DNA of 12,245 bases from Gammaproteobacteria bacterium (GTDB lineage Bacteria > Gemmatimonadota > Gemmatimonadetes > Longimicrobiales > Gaopeijiaceae): NCBI GenBank assembly GCA_009843625.1, contig VYDD01000107.1, positions 1,990 to 14,234 on the forward strand, given 5' to 3'. A model generated the notes under the pieces. It was given only the letters and a program-made list of their open reading frames with translations. It was not told the origin of the DNA and searched no databases. Positions 1 through 6,320 of this stretch are shown here, one piece after another. The position numbers were made by a program, and so were the translations under genes. Within the stretch, counting starts at the first letter, position 1, and every line of letters starts with the position of its first letter.

Positions 1-43
1 CGTCCGGGTCGGTCCGCAGCAGCCGGATCGCCCCGTGCAGTTG

Positions 44-1432
44 CTACAGCTGGCGGGCCAGCGCGGCCTGTTCGTCGACGCGGCGGCCGTAGTTGCGGCC
101 CGCCTCCACGATCTCGGCCAGGTAGCGGGTGCGCTCGGGCGGGATCGGCGTGTGCTCCGCGCGGTCGTCGTCGACGGGGTCGCGTTCGGTCGCGAGCGCC
201 GCGCCCGTCTTGCGCCGCAACTGGTCGAGGAGGGCCAGGTACAGGCGGTTCACGCTGGCGTCGTTGAAACGCGAGGCCACCGTGCCGTACACCGGGAGCG
301 CCGCGTCGGGCACGCTCCACAGGCGGTGGTTGCGCCGGTACTGCTTGCGCACGTCGCGGAGCGCGTCCAGCGCCCCCGGGCGGTCGAACTTGTTGATGGC
401 GACCACGTCCGCATAGTCCAGCATGTCGATCTTCTCGAGCTGGCTGGCGGCGCCGTATTCGGCCGTCATCACGTACAGCGATACATCCGAATGCCCCACC
501 ACCTCGGCGCCGAACTGACCGATCCCGGGCGTCTCGATGATGACCAGGTCGAAGCCGGCGGCCTTGCAGATGTCCACCGCCTGGCGCGCGTGCGGCGACA
601 GGCCGAGCGTCGAGGCGCGGGTGGCCAGCGAGCGCATGTAGACCCGCGGGCTCGCGGCGGCGTTCACCCGGATGCGGTCGCCCAGGAGCGCGCCCCCGGT
701 TCGCCGCTTGGACGGGTCCACCGAGATGATCGCGACCCGGCCGTCCGAGGCGCCGGACAGGTAGCGCCGCACCAGTTCGTCCACCAGCGACGACTTGCCC
801 GAGCCGCCCGTGCCCGTGACGCCCAGCACGGGTACGCGGCGGGCCGCCGCCATCTCGGCCACCATCTCCATCGCTTCGTCCGCCCCCGGGCAGCCGTTCT
901 CGGCCGCCGAGATCAGGCGCGCCACCGCGCCGGCATCGCCCTGCTCGAGCGCGCGCACCTCGCCCGCCGGATCCGCGAGCGACGTTCGCACCGAGTTGCG
1001 CGCGCCCTCCAGCACCTCGTCGATCATCCCCTGGAGCCCCATCGCCCGCCCGTCGTCGGGAGAGAAGACCCGGTCGATGCCGCGCCGTTGCAGCTCCTCG
1101 GCTTCCGCGGGCAAAATGGTTCCGCCGCCGCCGCCGAAGATGCGGATGTCCGCGCCCCGCTCGCGCAGCAGGTCGCGCACGTAGGTGAAGAACTCCATGT
1201 GACCGCCCTGGTACGAGCTGATCGCGATGGCGTGCGCGTCCTCCTGGATCGCGCACTCCACGATCTCGAGGGCGGACCGGTTGTGCCCCAGGTGGATGAC
1301 CTCCGCGCCCGAATCCTGGAGGATCCGGCGCATCACGTTGATGGCGGCGTCGTGCCCGTCGAAGAGCGACGCCGCCGTGACTACGCGGATGGGCTGAGCG
1401 GTGCTCGGCGGGGCGGCAGCAAGGCGACCCAT
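44..1432 (-). pseudogene. icmF: Fused acyl-CoA mutase (IcmF type), B12-binding and G-protein part, ended by an in-frame TAG
   Basis: This is the N-terminal 462 residues of an IcmF-like enzyme. In that family, one polypeptide joins a cobalamin-binding domain, a MeaB-type GTPase chaperone and a mutase barrel that interconverts isobutyryl-CoA with n-butyryl-CoA (or similar branched acyl-CoAs) in the cytosol. Residues about 15-146 are the B12 domain, with DGHD at 25-28 (His27 the expected cobalt ligand) and a glycine-rich GGGGG run at 100-104. Residues about 200-410 are the GTPase, with P-loop GTGGSGKSS at 207-215, DPSKRRTGG at 239-247, ETPG at 300-303 and NKFD at 347-350. The ATG at 1432 has AAGGAGG 4 nt upstream, and that site overlaps the stop of the lipid kinase gene. 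The frame ends at TAG 46-44, just where the linker to the mutase barrel should run. Codons 43-2 stay open and read QLHGAIRLLRTDPD, a plausible linker continuation. It could be a pseudogene, a natural split, readthrough or a sequence error. The family call is strong; the gene's status is open. Confidence 0.85.
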
Positions 1433-1436
1433 CCAA

Positions 1437-1443
1437 CCTCCTT
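1437..1443 (-). promoter_or_regulatory. Shine-Dalgarno site of the IcmF-like gene
   Basis: AAGGAGG lies 4 nt before the ATG at 1432. Its first A is also the last base of the TGA stop of the upstream lipid kinase gene (TGAAGGAGG), so ribosomes ending the kinase finish on this site. This suggests translational coupling and fixes the start codon. Confidence 0.75.
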
Positions 1444-2450
1444 CACGGAACGATCACCGGGAGCGCCGACGGAACGACATCCACCCGCACCTCGCCCGTT
1501 CGCGACTGATGCACGTCGCCGTCGACCTCGTAACGTACGCGCTCGTCGAACTGTACGGCAAAAGCGCGGTCCTGACGCAGAGAGACCTCCTTCGCCCCCA
1601 CATGCCTGCCCTTCTCGGCCAGGCTGAACAGGCGCGCCCGGCCCAGGGGCGAGGAATCGGCGATCGCGCAGGCGTCCAGACGACCGTCCTCGAGGTCCGC
1701 GTCCGGAGCGATCGGGAATCCGCCCCCGAAGATGCGTCCGTTCGATATCGTGAGTATGAGGTGCCGTCCTTCCGTGCTCCATCCACCGCCGTCGGTCAGC
1801 CGGAGCCGGGGACTCCGGTACAGGAACAGCTGCTGGAGCGCGGTGACCTTGTACAGGACCGCGCCCCGCAGGAAGCGTGCCCGCAGCGTGGCATCGATGA
1901 CCGCGATGTCGAACCCGAAACCCACCAGGTTGAGAAAGTGGCGCGGCGCATCCCGCCAGGGCTCGGCGTCATCCACCTCCGGATGCGGGGCCGGGCGCCA
2001 CGCCGACACCACGCGCCCCACATCGATGCGGCGGGTCCGGCCCGCCGCCAGCGCCGCGACCGCCTGCTCCGGATCGCCGTAGCTGAGCCCGAGGCTCTTG
2101 CCGAAGTCGTTGCCGGTCCCCGAGGCCAGCAGTCCCAGCGTGACATCCGGGCGCCCGGCCGCCACCACGCGATCCGCCCCCTGGCTCCAGGTGCCGTCGC
2201 CGCCGACTGCCACCACCAGTTTCGGGCCCCCGGCGATGGCCGTGTCCGTTAGTTCGGCTTCCTCGCCGGGCACCGTCGTCGTCGCCGACTCCCACGAGAC
2301 AAGGTGCCTGTCGAGAAGTTCCCGGTAGAGGGGGATGCGGCGCGCGCCCCGGCCGTGCCCCGAGGCCGGGTTGAAGATGACGAACGTGCGCGCTCCGCCG
2401 CTCAGATGCGCTCGAGCTCCTCGAATACCTGGACGCCGTCCGTCATCCAC
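1443..2450 (-). CDS. Diacylglycerol kinase / LCB5-family lipid kinase
   Basis: This 335-residue protein has the DAG kinase catalytic fold, which phosphorylates a lipid hydroxyl (diacylglycerol, ceramide, a sphingoid base or another lipid alcohol) with ATP at the inner membrane face. Visible motifs are the N-terminal strand and glycine loop FNPASGHGRG (25-34), the signature GGDGT (83-87), SGTGNDF (110-116), the acidic PIAPDADLEDGRLD block (247-260) and YEVDGD near the C-terminus (307-312). Length is usual for YegS/DgkB-like enzymes. The start is GTG at 2450, which lies inside the preceding gene and gives a 49-nt overlap. No ATG, GTG or TTG occurs in frame between it and the first motif, so a start nearer the stop of the upstream gene would need CTG or ATT. 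Placement third in a series headed by an SPT-like enzyme makes a ceramide or sphingoid substrate attractive, as for bacterial ceramide kinases of this family, but the sequence alone does not decide it. Confidence 0.88.
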   Translation of the reverse strand: MDDGRRPGIRGARAHLSGGARTFVIFNPASGHGRGARRIPLYRELLDRHLVSWESATTTVPGEEAELTDTAIAGGPKLVVAVGGDGTWSQGADRVVAAGRPDVTLGLLASGTGNDFGKSLGLSYGDPEQAVAALAAGRTRRIDVGRVVSAWRPAPHPEVDDAEPWRDAPRHFLNLVGFGFDIAVIDATLRARFLRGAVLYKVTALQQLFLYRSPRLRLTDGGGWSTEGRHLILTISNGRIFGGGFPIAPDADLEDGRLDACAIADSSPLGRARLFSLAEKGRHVGAKEVSLRQDRAFAVQFDERVRYEVDGDVHQSRTGEVRVDVVPSALPVIVP

Positions 2451-3064
2451 TGCTCGCGAAACGGATAGGTGGCCACCTGGTCCAGAGTGAGCTGGGAGGT
2501 CATGGGATGCTCGTGGAGCTTCAGCGACCCGGCCTCTTCCTCGTGCTCGCTGTGCGGCCCCCGCATGTGGATGTCCACCTTGAAGCGGTCTTCGCCGTTG
2601 ACCATGAACGACTGGTACAGGTGATCGACCGGCTCCGAATCGTGGTCCGCGACCTCGAAGTCCAGGATCGGCCGATCGCCCTCGCGCACCTCCACGCGCA
2701 TGCGCCCGTCCGAAGGCAGAAAGCGGATGTCGAGGTCCTGCATGTAGTGCGGAAGGTGCCAGCGCTCGATGGCGTGCTCGCGCGACGCCTCGGTGCTCGT
2801 GCCCACCAGGAAGGGATAGAACGCCGATTTCGCCATGCCCTGGCCCGGGGCGATCAGCGGCGGAACGATCACGGAGAGCACGATCTCCTGATAGGTGCCG
2901 ACCATGCTGCCGGTGAAGTCGAAGGCCGTGACGGCGAGGATGCTGGCTTCGTGCTGGACTTCGAGCGGCTGAAGGTGCGGGGGAAGGATGCGCCGGGCGT
3001 CCGACGTGGCGATCTCGAAAAAGGCGCTGACGGCCTGGGAATAGTGATATCGGGTCAGGGGCAT
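2402..3064 (-). CDS. Acetoacetate decarboxylase-fold protein, probably without the Schiff-base lysine
   Basis: This 220-residue protein resembles the acetoacetate decarboxylase (ADC) family in layout: a YxE segment followed by hydrophobic strands (58-70), a short region corresponding to the active-site strand (100-115), and a C-terminal half of alternating strands. Family members decarboxylate acetoacetate or act on other small or lipid-derived keto acids. The classical enzyme uses a lysine in an xYPKKLG segment. My by-eye alignment puts HLPHYM (103-108) there, with no lysine, so simple acetoacetate decarboxylation is doubtful. Its ATG lies inside the end of the SPT-like gene (AAAATGCCCCTGA, 10-nt overlap) and its end overlaps the lipid kinase gene, so it should be made together with both. 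I see no signal peptide or membrane segment. A role on a 3-keto lipid intermediate from the SPT-like enzyme is speculation. Confidence 0.6.
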   Translation of the reverse strand: MPLTRYHYSQAVSAFFEIATSDARRILPPHLQPLEVQHEASILAVTAFDFTGSMVGTYQEIVLSVIVPPLIAPGQGMAKSAFYPFLVGTSTEASREHAIERWHLPHYMQDLDIRFLPSDGRMRVEVREGDRPILDFEVADHDSEPVDHLYQSFMVNGEDRFKVDIHMRGPHSEHEEEAGSLKLHEHPMTSQLTLDQVATYPFREQWMTDGVQVFEELERI

Positions 3065-4464
3065 TTTCCGTATTTCTGGAGGATGGAGATGATGATTTCG
3101 GCGCCCTCCTCGAGTTCGGACCGGGTGTGCGCCGCCGAGATGGACATGCGGAAACGTGACTTGTGCTTGCCCACGGCGGGGAAGCGGACCGGGTTGATGT
3201 AGACCCCCTGGTGCAGAAGGTCTTCGGCGATCTGGAAGATGCCGGCGTCGTCGCGGATCATGATCGAGATCACCTGCGAGGTGGAATCGCCCACGTCCAC
3301 GCCGGCCTCGCCCAGCAGCCCATGCATGTAGCGGGCGTTGTCCCAGAGCCTGTCACGAAGCTCCGGCTCGGCCCTCGCGATCTCCAGCGCCTTCAGCAGG
3401 CCGGCCGTGACCGGGGGCGGAAGCGCGCACGAGAACACCCGGGAGCGCGCGAAGCCGCGCAGGTAGTAGATGAGTTCGGCCGGGCCGGCGACGAACCCGC
3501 CCAGGCCTCCGAGGCTCTTCGAGAAGGTGCCCAGGTGGATGTCGACCTCGTCGTCGAGGCCGAAATGCTCCGCGACGCCGCGGCCGTTCGGACCGTAGAC
3601 GAAGGTGGAATGCGCCTCGTCGATGAGCAGGCGCGCACCGTGCTTTCTGCAGACGTCGACGATCTCGGGCAGCCTGGCCACGTCGCCGTCCATCGAGTAG
3701 ACGCCCTCGACGACCACCAGCTTCTTGCCGCTGAATCCGCGGAGCTTGCGGTCGAGATCCTCCGGGTTGTTGTGCTTGAAGAAACGTGAGGTCGCCTTGG
3801 AGAGGATCATGCCGTCGACGATGCTGGCGTGGGCCAGCTTGTCGGCCACGATCAGGTCGCCGGGACGCATCAGCCCCGAGATGAGCCCCACGTTGGCGCT
3901 GTATCCCGTCGGGAAGATGAGGGCGCCTTCCTTGCCCTTGAAGTCCGCCATCTCCGTCGCCAGCCGCTTGTACAGGTCCATGGTGCCCGAAAGCACCGGC
4001 GACCCCGAGGCTCCGGCGCCGTACTTGCGAACCGCGTCGCAGACCGCCTCGATCACTTCGGGACGATAGGAAAGGCCCAGGTAGTTGTAGGACGCGAAGT
4101 TGATCAGTCCCTCGCGCGTCTCGCTCGTCTTGGGATCGCCGATCTCGACGCGCGTCGCGGGCGCGGAGCCCATCGGCAGCCCGTAGAGGTAGTAGCCACC
4201 GTCGAACTCGGCGTCCTTCCACCATTCGCCGAACGGCTGCAGGATGCTGAACGGATCCGTGCCCGCCGCGAAGTAGAAGTTGGTGTAGTCGTAGTCGCTC
4301 AGCCCGCGAAGCGGCGGGCGCTCATCCCCGGGCTCGGCTCGGCGCTGGGCCACGGCCGTCCTTCCGTCCGTCGCGGCGGCGAAGGAATCCCGGGTCCCGT
4401 CGCTGGCCGCCCGTCGCGTTGACGCCGAAGCGGATTTCCTGCTAGCGTTTCCGTTGTCACTCAT
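3055..4464 (-). CDS. Alpha-oxoamine synthase, serine palmitoyltransferase-like (PLP-dependent)
   Basis: This fold-type I PLP enzyme condenses an amino acid with an acyl-CoA and releases CO2. Serine palmitoyltransferase, KBL and AONS belong to the family. Visible landmarks are NYLGL (127-131), SGT (159-161), PTGYSANVG (185-193), HASI with the PLP-stacking His212, VEGVYSMDGD (252-261), DEAHS (282-286; D282 and H285 contact PLP) and GTFSKSLGG (312-320) with the Schiff-base Lys316. FKHNN-EDLD (229-238) and the VYSMDGD segment look closer to SPT than to AONS. Before residue 55 lies a polar, low-complexity extension. The ATG at 4464 has no good ribosome site and abuts the start of the divergent gene. 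A GTG at 4353 with GGAAGG 6 nt upstream would give 432 residues, closer to the family's usual 400-430. It heads the minus-strand operon. The product is probably a 3-ketosphinganine-like long-chain base; AONS or another AOS activity cannot be excluded. Confidence 0.85.
   Translation of the reverse strand: MSDNGNASRKSASASTRRAASDGTRDSFAAATDGRTAVAQRRAEPGDERPPLRGLSDYDYTNFYFAAGTDPFSILQPFGEWWKDAEFDGGYYLYGLPMGSAPATRVEIGDPKTSETREGLINFASYNYLGLSYRPEVIEAVCDAVRKYGAGASGSPVLSGTMDLYKRLATEMADFKGKEGALIFPTGYSANVGLISGLMRPGDLIVADKLAHASIVDGMILSKATSRFFKHNNPEDLDRKLRGFSGKKLVVVEGVYSMDGDVARLPEIVDVCRKHGARLLIDEAHSTFVYGPNGRGVAEHFGLDDEVDIHLGTFSKSLGGLGGFVAGPAELIYYLRGFARSRVFSCALPPPVTAGLLKALEIARAEPELRDRLWDNARYMHGLLGEAGVDVGDSTSQVISIMIRDDAGIFQIAEDLLHQGVYINPVRFPAVGKHKSRFRMSISAAHTRSELEEGAEIIISILQKYGKCP
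4360..4365 (-). promoter_or_regulatory. Candidate Shine-Dalgarno for an internal GTG start of the SPT-like gene
   Basis: GGAAGG stands 6 nt before an in-frame GTG at 4353-4351 (residue 38 of the longest form). The ATG at 4464 lacks any comparable site. The internal start would remove 37 low-complexity residues and leave room for divergent promoters. Confidence 0.45.
4419..4448 (+). promoter_or_regulatory. Possible sigma-70-like promoter for the plsC-tam41-CDP-alcohol operon
   Basis: TTGACG at 4419-4424 and TAGCGT at 4443-4448 are 18 bp apart. The -35 match is good, the -10 match weak. Transcription would start near 4455, ahead of either start candidate of the acyltransferase gene. It lies inside the N-terminal extension of the divergent gene, which makes sense only if that gene starts further in or the two overlap. 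Confidence 0.25.
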
Positions 4465-5289
4465 ATGTTTGCCCGATGTTCTTCCGATCGGACCACACCC
4501 GCCATTCAGGACACGTCATTGGACCTCCGTGGCGCCTCTACGCTGACCGCGCTCGGCGCGGCTCTGCTGGCTTGCGATCTGATTCAGCGCCTCCTGATCG
4601 CACCCACGGCGCGATTGCTGCCGGGGAATCGTGACGCTCTGCTCACCGGGTGGCAGCGCTTCACGGCTCATGTGGTCATTTTTTTCCTTCGTCATATGGG
4701 CGGCGTCCGTTTCGGCGAACTGCCGGACATCCCGGCAACCGCCGGCGTGCTGGTGCTCATGAACCACCAGTCGCTGCTGGACATCCCGCTCGTCGTCGCG
4801 TCGATGCACGGCGTCTACCCCCGCATCGTGACGCGCCGCCGATACGCACGCGGCGTACCGCTAATATCCCACATGACAAGGCTGTACCGATACCCCCTCG
4901 TCGATGCGAGAGCAACCCTGCGCGGCGAGTTGAAGCGGCTTGGCAGCGAGGCGGCCGCCTCCACGCACCCCCTCGTCATCTACCCGGAGGGAACCCGGAG
5001 CAGGACGGGTCGCATCGGCCCCTTCAAGACGCTGGGGCTGGCGACCATTCTGGCGGCACGCCGCTGGAGCGTGTACGTGGTGGTGGCGGACGGATTGTGG
5101 AAGTGGACGCGGCTCGGGGACTTCTTCGGAAACCTACCGCTGATGCGCACCCGAGTCGAGTGCCGGGGACCCTTCGAGTCGCCTGCTGCGGACGACGATC
5201 TGGATGGGTTCATCAGAGAGATGCGAAGCGTCATGACCGGCATGCTCGGCGAAATGCGTGGCGTCACTCCGGCGGCGGAGCCCGCATGA
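4465..5289 (+). CDS. plsC: PlsC-family 1-acyl-glycerol-3-phosphate acyltransferase
   Basis: This membrane acyltransferase would move an acyl chain to lysophosphatidic acid to make phosphatidic acid. An N-terminal hydrophobic stretch (about 27-50) precedes the catalytic HX4D motif NHQSLLD (100-106, His101 and Asp106). YPEGTRS (173-179) is the glycerol-phosphate-binding motif, and a hydrophobic strand follows at 202-209. Length (274, or 256 from the alternative start) is typical. The ATG at 4465 directly abuts the divergent ATG (CATATG). A TTG at 4519 has AGGA 7 nt upstream and keeps the whole domain, so it may be the true start. The stop overlaps the next start as ATGA (5286-5289). The following genes would use phosphatidic acid and then CDP-diacylglycerol, so the context supports the call. 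An acyltransferase acting on another lyso-lipid remains possible. Confidence 0.88.
   Translation: MFARCSSDRTTPAIQDTSLDLRGASTLTALGAALLACDLIQRLLIAPTARLLPGNRDALLTGWQRFTAHVVIFFLRHMGGVRFGELPDIPATAGVLVLMNHQSLLDIPLVVASMHGVYPRIVTRRRYARGVPLISHMTRLYRYPLVDARATLRGELKRLGSEAAASTHPLVIYPEGTRSRTGRIGPFKTLGLATILAARRWSVYVVVADGLWKWTRLGDFFGNLPLMRTRVECRGPFESPAADDDLDGFIREMRSVMTGMLGEMRGVTPAAEPA
4508..4511 (+). promoter_or_regulatory. Candidate Shine-Dalgarno for a TTG start at 4519 of plsC
   Basis: AGGA lies 7 nt before an in-frame TTG (4519-4521, residue 19 of the longest form). The ATG at 4465 has no recognisable ribosome site, so this may mark the true start. Confidence 0.4.
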
Positions 5290-6320
5290 AGGGGATGGAC
5301 GGGCCCATCGCGCATCTGGTTTCCAGGCTGCGCAAGACCGGCGGCGACGGCCTGGTGGCCGTGCTGGCGTACGGCTCGCGGCTCGTGTCGGCAAGTCCGG
5401 ACCGGCACAGCGCCTATGACCTGATCGTCGTCGTTGACGACTACGGGGCGTTCTATCGCGCGCTCTCCGACGGCGGCTACACAGCGCGCAGCGCGGGCCT
5501 GCTGGCCACGGTGAGCCGGGTGCTGCCTCCGACCGTCATTGCCTTCTGGCCCGCTCCGCCGGACGGTCCGCTGGCCAAGTGCCTCGTGCTTTCGCGAGCC
5601 GACTTCCAGCGGGAACTCGGGCCGCGCCGCCTCGACCATTTCTGCCTGGGCCGTATGGCGCATCACATCTCGGTGGTGCATGCCCGCGACCCGGAGGCGT
5701 CCGCGTGGATCGAGGAGCTGGTCGCCGGCGCGAGGCGGATGGTGCTCGATTGGACCCTTCCGTTCCTGGAGGGCGCCTTTTCCGTGGACGACTTCTGCCG
5801 GCGCATGCTCGAGATCTCGTACGCCGGAGAAATCCGGCCGGAACGCGGAGGCCGGGTAAGCGCCGTGTACGAAGCCCAGCAGGAGACCCTGCGAGGCATC
5901 TACACGCCCATCCTGGAGGCCGGGGTGGCGTCCGGGGTGCTCGAGCGATCGAACGGCAAGTACCGCGCGGCTCGTCCCGCCTCGTCCGTGGCCCAGCTCA
6001 GGTTGAACGCGTATTTCGGCATCAGCAAGGCGCGCGCCACCACCCGCTGGGTCAAGCACATGCTGACCTTCGACAGCTGGTTCCCCTACATCGTGCGCAA
6101 GGTGGAGCGGCGCACCGGGATGACGTTCGAGATCACGCCCCTGGAGCGGCGCTTTCCCTTCCCGCTTCTGCTCCCCAAGGCGTTGCGGGTACTGCGGTCC
6201 GCGCGCTCCCAGTCGAGAGTGGACCGGAAGTCCGCCGGCGGGCGCGGGCGGCCGGCGGCCGGGGGCAGGACCAGCGGAAGCGGCAGCTCGAGCGCGGCCA
6301 ACGGAGCCGGGGCATCGTGA
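5286..6320 (+). CDS. tam41: Tam41-type phosphatidate cytidylyltransferase (CDP-DAG synthase), bacterial
   Basis: This 344-residue protein matches by eye the plan of mitochondrial Tam41/TAMM41, a soluble, membrane-associated nucleotidyltransferase making CDP-diacylglycerol from phosphatidic acid and CTP. It is unrelated to the usual multi-spanning CdsA. Landmarks in family order are AYGS (28-31) and YDLIVVVDD (44-52, candidate metal-binding Asp), KCLVLS (98-103), the FCLGRM segment (119-124), then a helical block FSVDDFCRRMLEISYAGEIR (165-184) followed by YTPILE (206-211), which parallels the LSYSGDFR and YGSIL segments I recall from human TAMM41. A basic C-terminal helix (about 290-310) precedes a Gly/Ser/Arg-rich tail (315-344). 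No membrane span is visible. The ATG lies in an ATGA overlap with plsC, with GGAG 5 nt upstream, and the stop overlaps the next gene as GTGA. Genes for the substrate and product steps flank it, which strongly supports the call. A generic nucleotidyltransferase is the alternative. Confidence 0.75.
   Translation: MKGMDGPIAHLVSRLRKTGGDGLVAVLAYGSRLVSASPDRHSAYDLIVVVDDYGAFYRALSDGGYTARSAGLLATVSRVLPPTVIAFWPAPPDGPLAKCLVLSRADFQRELGPRRLDHFCLGRMAHHISVVHARDPEASAWIEELVAGARRMVLDWTLPFLEGAFSVDDFCRRMLEISYAGEIRPERGGRVSAVYEAQQETLRGIYTPILEAGVASGVLERSNGKYRAARPASSVAQLRLNAYFGISKARATTRWVKHMLTFDSWFPYIVRKVERRTGMTFEITPLERRFPFPLLLPKALRVLRSARSQSRVDRKSAGGRGRPAAGGRTSGSGSSSAANGAGAS

Noticed and set aside
44..1432. Reading the 462-residue protein as a complete stand-alone MeaB-type GTPase
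   Set aside because: A B12-binding domain precedes the GTPase, as in IcmF fusions, and the same frame continues past the TAG with linker-like residues, so a truncated fusion fits better.
35..1627. A 530-codon plus-strand frame opposite the IcmF-like gene
   Set aside because: Same artefact of high GC at third positions; the minus frame has full B12 and GTPase motifs.
3055..4464. Biotin synthesis gene bioF
   Set aside because: Motifs of the family are shared, but no other biotin gene is nearby, and the lipid-gene neighbours and several segments look closer to serine palmitoyltransferase. Kept only as an alternative.
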